Shown: positions 17,672 to 27,170, numbered from the stretch's first letter. The stretch is 64,000 nt of DNA from Luteibacter pinisoli (GCF_006385595.1 NZ_CP041046.1:1178001-1242000), one strand, 5' to 3'. Program-made: numbers and translations. The notes: generated from the sequence alone by a model not told the origin.

Positions 17672-19056
17672 GGTCGCTCAGCCTGCGATCGCGCCTCCTC
17701 GTGCTTATCATCGGGGTGCTCGCCGCCGTGCTGTTGCCGCTGGGCGTGCTCAGCGCGCAGCGCACGCTGAACGAAGTGGATGAGCTCTCGGACGGCCGCC
17801 TGGCGCAGGCCGCACGCACGCTGGAAGTGCTGGTGAACCGGATTGGCGTGGACCAGCTGCGCGACCAGCGCACGGCCCGCCTGCTCGTGCCGAGCATCTC
17901 CAACCATCCCGCCGAACTCACGGTGGAAGGCCGCACCTACGAGTCCGAGGTCGGTTTCCAGGTGTTCGACCGCGACGGCACCCTGCTCATGGCCACAGAG
18001 AACCTGGCCGGTGTCCCCCGCACCTTCGTACCCGATGGCCAGTTCGAGGACGTCGACCACGGCCGGTACACCTGGCGGGTGTTCACCCTGATCATGGAGA
18101 AGGAAGGCATCACCATCCGCGCGGGCGAGCGCTACGACAGCCGCCACGAGATTACCCGCGCCCTGTGGGTGGAACATGGTCTGCCGACCCTGCTGGGCCT
18201 GCCGCTGCTGGCGCTGCTGGTGGGCTGGGCGATCCGTCGTGGCCTGGGCCCGCTGGAAGAGCTGGCGGGTGCCTTGTCCCGGCGCGAGCCGGGCAGCCGC
18301 GAACCGATCCACCTGAGCACCGCGCCGGAGGAACTGCAGCCGGTGCTGGCGGCGCTGAACGAGCAGATTTTCCGGCTGGAAAGCGCCCTGGAGCGTGAGC
18401 GCCGCTTCAGCGCCGACGTGGCGCACGAACTGCGCACGCCGCTGGCCTCGACCATGATCAACCTGGAAAGCGCCATGGCCTCGGCGCGCCCCGAAGAAGC
18501 CCAGGCCGCACTGGAAGCCGCGCGCGAATGCCTGGTGTCCCTGGCGCGGCGGACGGAGCAGCTGCTGGCGCTGGCGCGGCTGGAAGCGGGCGCCGCATCG
18601 GGCCCCCGCTCGCGGGTGGACCTGGGCGCACTGGCGCTGGATACGATCGACGAGTTGTCGCCGGTGATCGCGCGCGGCAACGTGGAACTCTCCATCGACC
18701 GCCTCGCCGAGGACCTCCACGTGGAGGGCTACGCCGTGGCGCTGGGCGCGCTGCTGCGCAATCTGCTGGACAACGCCTTCCGGCACGTACCCCCGGGCGG
18801 CCACGTCTCGCTGTCGGTGGACCGGCGCGACGGCCATCCGGTCATCGAAGTCGTGGACGACGGCCCGGGCATCCCCGCCGCCCGGCGAGCCGGCATGTTC
18901 AGCCGCTTTGCCCGTGGCGCGGATACGCAGGCGGAAGGCTATGGCCTCGGCCTCTCCATCGTCCAGCGGGCGGCCGAACTGCACGGCGCGACGGTGGAAC
19001 TGCTGGACGGCCACGCCGGTCGCGGTCTCAGGGTGGTGGTGACTTTGCCAACCTGA
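17668..19056 (+). CDS. Sensor histidine kinase (QseC/PmrB type)
   Basis: 462 residues. It has an N-terminal membrane helix (LLVLIIGVLAAVLLPLGVL), a periplasmic sensor of about 135 residues and a second helix (TLLGLPLLALLVGWAI). Then come a HAMP-like linker, the H-box DVAHELRTPLA with His near residue 253, and an ATPase domain with N-box LLRNLLDNAFRHV, DGPGIP and GYGLGLSIVQ. The GTG start overlaps the response-regulator stop. The cognate partner is the gene immediately upstream. Confidence 0.94.
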   Translation: MRSLSLRSRLLVLIIGVLAAVLLPLGVLSAQRTLNEVDELSDGRLAQAARTLEVLVNRIGVDQLRDQRTARLLVPSISNHPAELTVEGRTYESEVGFQVFDRDGTLLMATENLAGVPRTFVPDGQFEDVDHGRYTWRVFTLIMEKEGITIRAGERYDSRHEITRALWVEHGLPTLLGLPLLALLVGWAIRRGLGPLEELAGALSRREPGSREPIHLSTAPEELQPVLAALNEQIFRLESALERERRFSADVAHELRTPLASTMINLESAMASARPEEAQAALEAARECLVSLARRTEQLLALARLEAGAASGPRSRVDLGALALDTIDELSPVIARGNVELSIDRLAEDLHVEGYAVALGALLRNLLDNAFRHVPPGGHVSLSVDRRDGHPVIEVVDDGPGIPAARRAGMFSRFARGADTQAEGYGLGLSIVQRAAELHGATVELLDGHAGRGLRVVVTLPT

Positions 19057-19142
19057 GCCACCCGGCGCCTGATACGTTCGTGCAAGCTTTTGTAACGTGC
19101 GTCGGCGCATCCTCGGGAGCCCAAACCGGAGGAGCCCACGCA

Positions 19143-19661
19143 ATGAAAAACACCGAAGCCGCCAAGACCCGCCGCAAGGCCGACCTGCACACGCCCAGCG
19201 GTCTCGGCGCGGATGCGACGCGCGACATTTCTGCCGAGCTGAATGCGTTGCTTGCCGACACCTTCGCGCTGTACCTGAAGACCAAGAACTTCCATTGGCA
19301 CATGTCCGGTCCGCGCTTCCGCGACCTGCACCTGCTGCTGGACGAACAGTCGGAGCAGATTTTCGAGATCACCGACGATATCGCCGAGCGCGTGCGCAAG
19401 ATCGGTGGTACGACGCTGCGCTCCATCGGCCACATCAGCCGCCTGCAGCGCCTCTCCGACAACGACGCCGATTTCGTCACCCCGCAGGACATGATCGCGG
19501 AGCTGCGCGAAGACAACATGCGCTTCATCGCGTCGCTGCGCGAAACGCATGGCGTGTGCGATGAATACGCCGACGTGGCCACGGCCAGCCTGATCGAAAA
19601 CTGGATCGACCAGGCGGAGCGTCGCGCGTGGTTCCTGTTTGAGATTGCTCGCGAGAAGTAA
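19143..19661 (+). CDS. dps: Dps-family ferritin-like DNA-protection protein
   Basis: 172 residues forming a four-helix ferritin fold that oxidises and stores iron and protects DNA under stress or starvation. The shared-interface ferroxidase residues are visible in KTKNFHWHMSGPRFRDLH and LLLDEQSEQIFEITDDIAER. The basic N-terminus (AKTRRKADLH) could bind DNA. The ATG at 19143 has GGAGGAG upstream. It lies 86 nt after the kinase gene and probably has its own promoter; no OxyR site could be defined. Confidence 0.94.
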   Translation: MKNTEAAKTRRKADLHTPSGLGADATRDISAELNALLADTFALYLKTKNFHWHMSGPRFRDLHLLLDEQSEQIFEITDDIAERVRKIGGTTLRSIGHISRLQRLSDNDADFVTPQDMIAELREDNMRFIASLRETHGVCDEYADVATASLIENWIDQAERRAWFLFEIAREK

Positions 19662-19674
19662 GCGCCCTGGAGGG

Positions 19675-19715
19675 TTTCGCGACATCGCAACGGGGTTTGT
19701 TGCGATGTCGCGAAA
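19675..19715. terminator. Perfect 17-bp stem between convergent dps and M61 peptidase genes
   Basis: TTTCGCGACATCGCAAC (19675-19691) is fully complementary to GTTGCGATGTCGCGAAA (19699-19715) around a 7-nt loop. The convergent genes end 13 nt before and 11 nt after it, so it can serve as a shared bidirectional terminator even though the flanking T-runs are weak. Confidence 0.7.
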
Positions 19716-19726
19716 GGGGCGTGTGT

Positions 19727-21601
19727 TTATTTCTTGGGGGTGGCAATGGCGCCGATCAGGTCCTTGCCTTCGCCGCGCACCAGGTGCGGGTACTTCAGGC
19801 CACCGTGGTAATCCACTTTCACGGTCTGGTAGTCATCGACGTTCTTCACCAGGAACTCGATCGGCGTGGTGGTCGCCTTGGCATCGGCCACGGCATCCTT
19901 GAGCACCTGCGCCGAGAAGTCCTTGCCGTTCACGGCGACGATGGTGACGCCCGGCACCAGGCCGGCCTTGGCCGCGGCACCTTCCCACTGCGCATCGCGC
20001 ACTTCACCCTTGTCTGACACCTGGATGCCCAGCGAGTAGGCCAGGTTGATCGTCTTGCGCAGCTTTTCCTGGGTCTTCGCGATCGCCGACGGCTTGTCGT
20101 CGAAGGAAAGCTTCCAGCCGCCGCCTTCGATACCCTTTTCCGGCATCGTGTCGCCGGTGTAATCCAGGCGCGTGCGCAGGAAGGTCTTCCAGTCGTACGG
20201 CTGCACGTCGTTGAGCGTCTTCACCACGTCCTCGAACGTATAGGTCTTCGGCACGTAGCTGCCGTTGTCCATGCCGTAGAAGGCCTTGGCGAATTCATCC
20301 AGCGTGTGCTTGCCGCCGGAGAGGTCGCGGATCTTCGTATCCACGTCCAGCCAGAGCATCTGGCCTTCCGGGTAGTAATCCGAGCTGCGGCGCAGGTTGA
20401 TCCAGCCCGACGCGCCGCGCGACGAAAGCGGGATGCCGTCGGCGGTGTCCTGCAGCGAGCGCCACTGGCGGCCGGTACGCGCGCCCATGTCGGCGGCGAT
20501 GGAGGCCAGCGAATCGCGCCACTGGTCGGTCGTCCAGATGCCCGAGCGGGCGGTAAGCACGCCGGCCCAGTAGTCGGTGAGGCCTTCGTACACCCAGAGC
20601 AGGTCGTCCTGCATCGGCTCGGTGAACGTCGGGGTCCACAGATCCGCCGGGCGGCGGAACTTGCCGTTCCACGAGTGCACGTACTCGTGCGGCAGCAGCG
20701 TGCCGGCCGCCGTATGCACGTCGCCATCGGTGAGGAAGTTGGCGAACAGGCGGTCATCGCTGGACTGGTGGTGTTCCAGGCCGAAGTGGCCGGTGTGGTC
20801 GGAGACCACCAGCAGGAAGTCGTAATGGCCGTAGTGGTGCGCACCGAACAGCTTGTTGGCCTGCTCGATGAGGCTGCGCTGCGGCGCGGTCTGCTTGTCG
20901 GTGATCTTCACGCTCTCGGCGGTCTCGCCGACGATATCCAGGTGCACCGGGGTGGTCTGGCCCGGGGCGAGGTCCACGCGGTTGAAGAACTGGCCGGCGA
21001 TCAGCGGCGAGTCGACGAAGTTTTCGTAGCTCACCGGCTTGAAGGTGACGGTGTCGCCGGACTGCGAGGCGGTCTCCAGCGCCGTGGCGAACTTCCAGCC
21101 GGCGGGCAGCTTCACCGTCGGTTCGATGGTGATGCGGCTGGTGTAGTAGCCGGCCGGGTAGAACGAGACCTCGTTGAATTCCAGCGGCACGTAGTGCGGC
21201 GTGGCGGAGGCGAGGTAATCGAAGCTCAGGTCGAGCTTGTCCACGCCTTCGGGGACGTCCACGTGGAAGGCGTACATTTCCTTGAGGTCACGGCGCCAGG
21301 GGATCTTCTTGCCGTTGGCGGTGACGATGAAGCCGGCGACGCTGGCCAGCGGGCCGGAGGGGCCGTGCTCGCCCGGGATCCACTTCGGGTAATAGAGGAT
21401 CACGTGGCCGGGGGATACCGGGATGCTCTCGCGCACGTGGAACAGGTGCCGCGCCTCGTCGGTCAGGTCCACCGTGACGGCGAGGTTGCCCTTGTAGGGC
21501 TGGTCGACCGGCGCGGGGAGCTCCTGCGCAAAGGCGGCGGGAGCGAGGGTGGCCAGCGCGATGGCGCTGGCGAGCGAGGCACGACGGAGGGGCAGGCGCA
21601 T
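19727..21601 (-). CDS. M61-family (glycyl aminopeptidase-like) secreted peptidase with PDZ domain
   Basis: 624 residues. A signal peptide (LASAIALATLAPAAFAQ) is followed by the M61 N-terminal beta domain, then the zinc motif LLPHEYVHSWNGKFRRP and downstream Glu segment DLLWVYEGLTDYWAG. A C-terminal PDZ domain (about residues 500-600; LGIQVSDKGEVRDAQWEG, AGLVPGVTIVAVNGKDF) is typical of the family. It likely acts in the periplasm. It is monocistronic between a terminator and a divergent small gene. Confidence 0.93.
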   Translation of the reverse strand: MRLPLRRASLASAIALATLAPAAFAQELPAPVDQPYKGNLAVTVDLTDEARHLFHVRESIPVSPGHVILYYPKWIPGEHGPSGPLASVAGFIVTANGKKIPWRRDLKEMYAFHVDVPEGVDKLDLSFDYLASATPHYVPLEFNEVSFYPAGYYTSRITIEPTVKLPAGWKFATALETASQSGDTVTFKPVSYENFVDSPLIAGQFFNRVDLAPGQTTPVHLDIVGETAESVKITDKQTAPQRSLIEQANKLFGAHHYGHYDFLLVVSDHTGHFGLEHHQSSDDRLFANFLTDGDVHTAAGTLLPHEYVHSWNGKFRRPADLWTPTFTEPMQDDLLWVYEGLTDYWAGVLTARSGIWTTDQWRDSLASIAADMGARTGRQWRSLQDTADGIPLSSRGASGWINLRRSSDYYPEGQMLWLDVDTKIRDLSGGKHTLDEFAKAFYGMDNGSYVPKTYTFEDVVKTLNDVQPYDWKTFLRTRLDYTGDTMPEKGIEGGGWKLSFDDKPSAIAKTQEKLRKTINLAYSLGIQVSDKGEVRDAQWEGAAAKAGLVPGVTIVAVNGKDFSAQVLKDAVADAKATTTPIEFLVKNVDDYQTVKVDYHGGLKYPHLVRGEGKDLIGAIATPKK

Positions 21602-21724
21602 GGGCAGTTCCCGGGGCGGCGGATGAATGCCCGATGGTGGAACCAGTCGGTGGCTGGTCGTATATGCCAGAGGTCACGCATGTTTCAAACGGGGGGCTTC
21701 GTCACGGCGCGCCGCGAGGCTACG

Positions 21725-22183
21725 ATGGCCCCCATGAAAGCACCTACCCTCCGGCGTATCCTCAACGCCTGGCCCCCGTTCCTGTTCGCCGGGATCCGTG
21801 TCGTCACCTTCAGTGACTACCGCTACGCAAAGGTGAAACTGAAGCTCGCCTGGTACAACCGCAATTACGTGCGCACGCAGTTTGGCGGCAACCTGTTCTC
21901 CATGACCGATCCGTTCTGGATGATCATGGTGCTGAAAAGCCTGGGCAACGATTACATCGTCTGGGACCAGGCCGGCGAAATCCGCTTCGTGGCGCCTGGC
22001 CGTGAAGACGTCTATGCGGAATTCCGCGTGGAAGACGCCATGCTGGACGAGATCCGCGCCGAATGCGCGGATGGCCAGAAGCACCTGCGCTGGTTCGATA
22101 CCGATATCCGCACCGCGTCCGGCGAGCTTATCGCCACCGTGCGCAAGCAGCTTTACGTGCGGCGGAAGAAGCCCAAGGGGTGA
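21725..22183 (+). CDS. DUF4442 hotdog-fold (thioesterase-like) protein
   Basis: 152 residues with the look of the DUF4442/YiiD C-terminal hotdog group: FAGIRVVTFSDYRYAKVKLK, NRNYVRTQFGGNLFSMTDP near the hotdog helix, and the terminal strand LIATVRKQLYVRRKKP. Members are presumed acyl-thioester hydrolases, but no substrate is known for this one. The ATG at 21725 has GAGG five bases upstream; the ATG at 21734 is also possible. It is a stand-alone gene, 57 nt before the GH127 gene. Confidence 0.8.
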   Translation: MAPMKAPTLRRILNAWPPFLFAGIRVVTFSDYRYAKVKLKLAWYNRNYVRTQFGGNLFSMTDPFWMIMVLKSLGNDYIVWDQAGEIRFVAPGREDVYAEFRVEDAMLDEIRAECADGQKHLRWFDTDIRTASGELIATVRKQLYVRRKKPKG

Positions 22184-22240
22184 CGTAGCGCGCGTCGCCT
22201 GCCAGTATCGACAGCCGGACCAGTACGGGGATGTCGATCC

Positions 22241-24271
22241 ATGGGTGACACCGCAACGAGCCGCCGCGCCTTCCTGCGCGCTTCCGCCATGGGCACGCTG
22301 GCGTCCTTCGTGCCGCTCGCGGCCACGGCCGCCGCCGCGGCATCGGGTGGCAAGGCCGCCCCCGCCGCGCCGGCCTTCCCGCCCGCACCGCTTGCGCCGC
22401 AACCCCTGCAACTGCTGCCCGCGGGCGCCATCACCCCCACGGGCTGGCTGCGCCGCCAGTTGCAGATCCAGGCCGACGGCCTCGGCGGCCATGTCGACGA
22501 GACCTGGCCCGATCTCGGCCCGGAAAGTGGCTGGCTCGGTGGCAAGGGCGAATCGTGGGAGCGTGGCCCGTATTTCCTCGATGGCCTGCTACCGCTCGCG
22601 TGGCAGCTGGATTCGGCGCCGCTGAAGGCCAAGGCCCAGCGCTTCATCGACTGGACGCTGGCAAACCCTTGGCCCAATGGCATGTTCGGCCCGCGCAGCA
22701 ATGACGACTGGTGGCCGCGCATGGTGATGCTCAAGGTGCTGGCCCAGTACCAGGAGCTCACCGGCGATGCGCGCGTCGTGCCCTTCATGACCGCGTACTT
22801 CCACTACCAGCTCACCGCGTTGCCCGAACGGCCGCTGCGCGACTGGGGCCGCATGCGCTGGCAGGACGAAGTGGCGGTGCTGGTGTGGCTGTACACACGC
22901 ACGCAGGACCCTAAGCTGATCGAACTCGCCCATCTGCTCAAGAAGCAGGGCTATGACTGGCAGGGCATGTTCGCCAACTTCTCGTTCAAGGAGAAGGTGG
23001 ACGTGAAGGCGCTGGAAGCGAAGATGCGCAACGGCGGGGGCGACGTTTTCATGGTGGACGATGGCCTGCAGGTGCACGGCGTGAACAACGCGCAGGCGCT
23101 GAAGGCTTCGCCGGTGTGGTCGCTGATCTCGCGCAGCGCCGATGACCGCGCGGCCATCCATCACCAGCTCGACATGCTCGATACGTACCACGGCCTGCCG
23201 AACGGCATGTTCTCCGCCGACGAACACCTGGCCGGCCGCAGCCCGTCGCAGGGCGTGGAGCTGTGCACCGTCGTCGAAGCGATGTATTCCCTGGAGATGG
23301 CGCTGGCGATCACCGGCGACGCCGCGCTCGGCGATCGCATCGAACGTATCGCGTACAACGCGCTGCCCGGCACGTTCACCGATGACATGTGGGCGCACCA
23401 GTACGACCAGCAGCCGAACCAGGTGGAAGTGAGCCTGCACCGGAGGCCGTGGACGACGAACGGCCCGGAGGCCAATATCTTCGGCCTCGATCCACACTTC
23501 GGCTGCTGCACGGCCAACTTCCACCAGGGCTGGCCGAAACTCACCGCCTCGCTGTGGATGGCAACGAGCGACCGCGGGCTGGCCGCCACGGTGTACGCGC
23601 CGTGCAACGTGTCGACGGTGGTGCGCGACGTCCCCGTCGCCATCGAACAGGCCACGGATTACCCGTTCCGTGGTGATATCGTCATCACCGTGAAGCCTGC
23701 ACAGGCCGTCGCGTTCCCGCTGCGAGTGCGCATTCCTGCGTGGTGCAGGCATCCGGTACTCAAGGTCAACGGCACGGCCGTGGCGGTGAAGGCCGAAGCG
23801 GGCTTCCATACGATCGAGCGCACCTGGAAGCCGGGTGATCGTATCGCGCTGTCATTCCCCGCCGAGGTCGTTACCGAAAAGGGTTACAACAACGCGGTGA
23901 CCTTCGTCCGCGGTCCGTTGGTGTTTTCGCTCCCCATTGGCGAATCGTGGGTGAAGTGGCGCCCGCGCGGTCTCACCAACGACTGGCAGATCTACCCGAC
24001 CAGTGCGTGGAACTATGGCGTGGCACCCGAGGCGAAAGCCGAAGAACACCCCATCGGCGACCGGCCGTTCGCCGGCGCATCCCCCGCGGTGACGCTCAGC
24101 ATCAAGGGCCAGCCCGTGGCCTGGAAGGCCGAAGAGGGCGCCGCCGACCCCGTGCCGGAGAAGGTCGTGGCAACCGGCGAGCCCGCCGTGACGCTGAAGC
24201 TGGTGCCGTATGCGGGTGCGAAGTTGCGCATCACGGCCTTCCCGGCGCTGTCGGGCACCCCCGTGGCCTAA
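22241..24271 (+). CDS. Glycoside hydrolase family 127 (beta-L-arabinofuranosidase-like)
   Basis: 676 residues beginning with a Tat-like signal (SRRAFLRASAMGTLASF) and an Ala-rich linker. The (alpha/alpha)6 barrel core carries the catalytic Glu region GVELCTVVEAMYSLEMAL and the Cys cluster HFGCCTANFHQGWPKL, which in GH127 enzymes includes the zinc-bound nucleophilic Cys. C-terminal beta-sandwich segments follow. The likely substrate is plant arabinofuranoside, which fits a soil or plant-associated lifestyle. The exact linkage cannot be read from sequence. Confidence 0.9.
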   Translation: MGDTATSRRAFLRASAMGTLASFVPLAATAAAAASGGKAAPAAPAFPPAPLAPQPLQLLPAGAITPTGWLRRQLQIQADGLGGHVDETWPDLGPESGWLGGKGESWERGPYFLDGLLPLAWQLDSAPLKAKAQRFIDWTLANPWPNGMFGPRSNDDWWPRMVMLKVLAQYQELTGDARVVPFMTAYFHYQLTALPERPLRDWGRMRWQDEVAVLVWLYTRTQDPKLIELAHLLKKQGYDWQGMFANFSFKEKVDVKALEAKMRNGGGDVFMVDDGLQVHGVNNAQALKASPVWSLISRSADDRAAIHHQLDMLDTYHGLPNGMFSADEHLAGRSPSQGVELCTVVEAMYSLEMALAITGDAALGDRIERIAYNALPGTFTDDMWAHQYDQQPNQVEVSLHRRPWTTNGPEANIFGLDPHFGCCTANFHQGWPKLTASLWMATSDRGLAATVYAPCNVSTVVRDVPVAIEQATDYPFRGDIVITVKPAQAVAFPLRVRIPAWCRHPVLKVNGTAVAVKAEAGFHTIERTWKPGDRIALSFPAEVVTEKGYNNAVTFVRGPLVFSLPIGESWVKWRPRGLTNDWQIYPTSAWNYGVAPEAKAEEHPIGDRPFAGASPAVTLSIKGQPVAWKAEEGAADPVPEKVVATGEPAVTLKLVPYAGAKLRITAFPALSGTPVA

Positions 24272-24367
24272 GCAGAACTACTGCCCGGGGCCTGCACCTT
24301 CCTTCGGTGGTTCGGCCCTGGGCACGCGTCCATGCTCACCCGCATACCCTGCGGACCGGAGCGTGCG

Positions 24368-25006
24368 ATGCCTGTCGAACACACCTACACGCTCGGCCTT
24401 GCCAAGGTCTTCCTGTTTTTCTTCATCATGCTGGGCCCCCTGAAGGTCATCGGCCCGTACGTGGCGATCACCCATGCCATGCCTGCCGAGGTCCGGCGCA
24501 GCATCCCCTGGAAGGTCACGGCCATTGCGATGATCGCGGTGCTCATCGGTGGCTATGTGGGCGCAGGCCTGATGCATAACTGGGCCATCTCGGCGTCGAT
24601 CATGGAGCTGGCGGGTGGGATCGTGTTCTTCCTGGTCGCGTTGCGCATCGTGCTGGCTCAATACGCCGAGCCGGCCGCCGCATCGCCATCACCGACGCCG
24701 GCCACACCCGTCATGCGCCTGGTCTTTCCCGTGGTGGTCACGCCCTATGGCGTCGCCACGGTGATCACCCTGATGGCGGTGAGCGCGGACGCGTCGCGGA
24801 CGTTGGGGATCGTGGCCATGGCCGTGCTGGTGATGGTGCTGAACCTCATCACGATGCAGTTTGCGCACCAGATCATGCGCTGGATCACGCCGTTGCCGCT
24901 GCAGATCCTCGGTGCGGTGCTGGGCATCCTCCAGGTGGCGCTGGCGTTGCAGATGATCGCCCAGGTGCTGTTCGCCATGTTCCACGGCGCGCACCTCACC
25001 CCTTGA
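24368..25006 (+). CDS. MarC-family integral membrane protein
   Basis: 212 residues with six predicted membrane helices. MarC/UPF0056 hallmarks are visible: LFFFIMLGPLKVIGPYVAIT at the start, ELAGGIVFFLVALRIVL in the middle and VFPVVVTPYGVATVITLMA. I chose the ATG at 24368; an ATG 12 codons upstream lies in unrelated sequence. Function in the family is unknown (an older link to antibiotic resistance was withdrawn). Its last 11 nt overlap the 3' end of the convergent formylglycine-generating enzyme gene. Confidence 0.9.
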   Translation: MPVEHTYTLGLAKVFLFFFIMLGPLKVIGPYVAITHAMPAEVRRSIPWKVTAIAMIAVLIGGYVGAGLMHNWAISASIMELAGGIVFFLVALRIVLAQYAEPAAASPSPTPATPVMRLVFPVVVTPYGVATVITLMAVSADASRTLGIVAMAVLVMVLNLITMQFAHQIMRWITPLPLQILGAVLGILQVALALQMIAQVLFAMFHGAHLTP

Positions 25007-25952
25007 CGCTGTCGTCCGCCACGCAGCGAAAGCCGATGTGGCTGGTCGAGGTATCCACGGCGTGCGGGTAGCGCGCCGCGGGGCGATAGCGCTGGCAATA
25101 GTTAGGTGCGCACAGGTGTGAGCCACCCTTGAGGACCCGGCGCGGGATGTGCGCCGCGTCGCGGCCGTCGGCACTCTCTTCGCGGTTGCCGCCGCGCGGG
25201 TTGGTCGGCACGCAACAGGCTTTCTGTGCATTCGCCGGGTGGTGGTCGCGGTACCAGTCGGACGTCCATTCCCACGTGTTGCCGATCATGTCGACCAGCC
25301 CGTAGCCGTTCGCGGGGAAGTGCCCGACGGGGGACGTGCGGGCGAAGCCATCGTCCAGGGTGTTCTCCCACGGAAAGCGACCCTGCCAGTAGTTCGCCAG
25401 CACATGGCCCATGGGGGCGAGGAACTCGCCCCACGCGTAGTCCGCTCCATCGAGGCCGCCGCGTGCGGCGTATTCCCATTCGGCTTCGGTGGGCAGTCGC
25501 TTTCCCGCCCAGGCCGCATAGGCTTCGGCGTCGTCGGCCGCGACATGGACCACGGGATGGTCATCGAGTCCGTCGATGTCGCTGTCCGGGCCCAGCGGGT
25601 GGCGCCAGTCGGCACCAAAGACGAATTGCCACCAGTAGCCCAGCTCCATCGGCACCGGTCCCGGCGGCGGTGTGAACACCAGCGAGCCGGCGCGCAGCAT
25701 GTGCGGCAGGGCTCCTGGGTAGTCCTCCGCACGCGGCGCCCGCTCGGCGACGGTGACATGCCCCGTCGCCGCCACGAAGCGCGCGAACTCGGCGTTGGTC
25801 ACCGGCGTGCGGTCGATCCAGAAAGGATCCACCCGCACGTTATGCACGGGCTGCTCCTCCGGATAGTAGTGCGCCGAGCCCATGCGGAAGACGCCGCCGG
25901 GCAGGGCCACCATGCCCGGGTTCTCTGTCGTGACTTGCCGTGCAGGCTGCAT
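24996..25952 (-). CDS. Formylglycine-generating enzyme (SUMF1/FGE family)
   Basis: 318-residue oxygen-dependent enzyme that converts the active-site Cys of sulfatases to formylglycine. It opens with MVALPGGVFRMGS, then DRTPVTNAEFARFVAATGH, RLPTEAEWEYAARGG and GNTWEWTSDWY. The catalytic Cys pair is present as Cys281 and Cys286 in GGSHLCAPNYCQRYRP, which separates true FGE from generic SUMF1-domain proteins. No signal peptide, so it is cytosolic. The likely client is the arylsulfatase at 35792, whose motif is CTAGR. A GTAGTTTTAC motif lies 100 nt upstream of the start, and the gene's end overlaps marC. Confidence 0.92.
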   Translation of the reverse strand: MQPARQVTTENPGMVALPGGVFRMGSAHYYPEEQPVHNVRVDPFWIDRTPVTNAEFARFVAATGHVTVAERAPRAEDYPGALPHMLRAGSLVFTPPPGPVPMELGYWWQFVFGADWRHPLGPDSDIDGLDDHPVVHVAADDAEAYAAWAGKRLPTEAEWEYAARGGLDGADYAWGEFLAPMGHVLANYWQGRFPWENTLDDGFARTSPVGHFPANGYGLVDMIGNTWEWTSDWYRDHHPANAQKACCVPTNPRGGNREESADGRDAAHIPRRVLKGGSHLCAPNYCQRYRPAARYPHAVDTSTSHIGFRCVADDSVKG

Positions 25953-26042
25953 GGGGTGGTTCCTGTGGATTCGGTGGGCCTGGGTGCCATCGTCGCCACG
26001 GGCTCGCTGGCCTGCGTCCGTGCAATTACGGCACCGCCTTCG

Positions 26043-26052
26043 GTAGTTTTAC
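26043..26052 (-). promoter_or_regulatory. GTAGTTTTAC motif upstream of the formylglycine-generating enzyme gene
   Basis: Plus-strand reading GTAGTTTTAC, 100 nt before the FGE start codon. It overlaps the stop codon of the receiver-domain gene. It is identical to the first ten bases of the motif at 31225. Confidence 0.5.
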
Positions 26053-26483
26053 GGGGTATGCCAGTGCGACACGAAGGAATCGCCGCGCAGTGCCGCGTGC
26101 ACGGCGTCCACGAGTTCGTCGCCGGCGGCCGTTTTCACGACGAAGCCCCTGCCGATTGCCAGCGCCCGGCGCACGATCTCGGGTTCGTCATGCACGCTGA
26201 CGAAGACAATCGGGATCCCGGGCAACCAGCGCACCAGCCGGCTCGCCGCTTCAATCCCGTCCATGCCCGGCATGCCGATGTCCGTGACCACCACGTCCGG
26301 GCACAGGCGCGACGCCCAGGTCAGCAGCGCTTCGCCGTCGGTGACCACCGCCACGATCTCAAAATCGTCCTCGAGCAGTCGCGTCATTTCGCGAGACATC
26401 TGCGGATGGTCTTCCGCCAGCACCAGCGAAGGGCGGCGGGCAAGGACAGTCTGGGCTTCCATGCCCTGACTCTCACGGTTCAC
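26049..26483 (-). CDS. Stand-alone receiver-domain protein (NarL-type receiver without output domain)
   Basis: 144 residues (137 if the ATG at 26462 is used; neither start has a clear ribosome site). The receiver is intact: acidic pocket AEDHPQ, phospho-acceptor Asp68 (VVVTDIGMPGMDG), switch VFVSVHD and Lys in GFVVKTAAGDE. The open frame stops right after the last receiver helix, so there is no HTH domain. Such proteins relay phosphate or act by protein contact. It lies just downstream of a LuxR-type regulator and a MASE1 kinase that may phosphorylate it. Confidence 0.85.
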   Translation of the reverse strand: MNRESQGMEAQTVLARRPSLVLAEDHPQMSREMTRLLEDDFEIVAVVTDGEALLTWASRLCPDVVVTDIGMPGMDGIEAASRLVRWLPGIPIVFVSVHDEPEIVRRALAIGRGFVVKTAAGDELVDAVHAALRGDSFVSHWHTP

Positions 26484-26523
26484 CGTGTATCGGGACAGCG
26501 TAAACGCACGCGTAAGAAAGTGC

Positions 26524-26533
26524 GTATATCTAC
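26524..26533 (-). promoter_or_regulatory. GTAG-motif variant upstream of the receiver-domain gene
   Basis: Minus-strand reading GTAGATATAC followed by GCA, close to the motif at 41169 (GTAGTTATACGCA). It lies 50-71 nt before the candidate start codons of the receiver gene. Confidence 0.4.
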
Positions 26534-26546
26534 TTCCGCTGCGTGC

Positions 26547-27170
26547 CTAGAAAAACAGGCCCAGCTCCTCGGAACGCCGCACCAGCTCCAGCGTGCTGTG
26601 CACGTCGAGGATCTGCATGATGGTGTACTTATGCGCCTCCACGGTGCGCACCGAGAGGCCCAGCTGCGCGGCAATCTGCTTGGAACGCAGGCCCGTGCCG
26701 ACCAGGCGCAGCACTTCGCGTTGCTTCGGCGTGAGCTCGTGCAGGTCGCCCATGTGGCCGCGCAGATAACGCGCACCCAGTGACGGCGTGACGTAGCTGC
26801 GGCCATCCAGTACCTGCTGCAGGGCAACCAGCAATTCCTCGCCGGCCGAAAGTTTCAGCACGTAGCCGTTCGCGCCGGTACGCATCGCCGTGGCCGCCAG
26901 CGCGGGCTCGGCATGCATGGTCAGGAATACGAAGGGCACCGTATTGCCTTCCGAACGGAGGATCTTCAGCACGTCCAGGCCGTTGCAGCCGGGCATGTTG
27001 ATGTCCGACAGGACCAGGTCGGGTGCCTCCTTGCGCACATGGGCGAGCAGGGCGTGCCCGTCCTGGGCCAGCGCGGCGAGCTCGTAGCGTCCATCCAGGA
27101 GGCGCGTGATGCCTTCGGCCACCATGCGGTGGTCATCGGCAAAGACCACGCGAGGACGCGTGGCACACAT
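26547..27170 (-). CDS. NarL/FixJ (LuxR-type) response regulator
   Basis: 207 residues from the ATG at 27170, whose A is shared with the kinase stop (TGATG), which implies translational coupling. Receiver features: ADDHRM, Asp56 in LVLSDINMPGCNG, switch VFLTMHA and Lys in GYVLKLSAGEE. The C-terminal HTH reads LTPKQREVLRLVGTGLRSKQ then LSVRTVEAHKYTIMQIL. In-frame starts at 27209 and 27239 are possible but lie inside the kinase gene. Partner of the MASE1 kinase and a candidate binder of the GTAG motifs in this region. Confidence 0.93.
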   Translation of the reverse strand: MCATRPRVVFADDHRMVAEGITRLLDGRYELAALAQDGHALLAHVRKEAPDLVLSDINMPGCNGLDVLKILRSEGNTVPFVFLTMHAEPALAATAMRTGANGYVLKLSAGEELLVALQQVLDGRSYVTPSLGARYLRGHMGDLHELTPKQREVLRLVGTGLRSKQIAAQLGLSVRTVEAHKYTIMQILDVHSTLELVRRSEELGLFF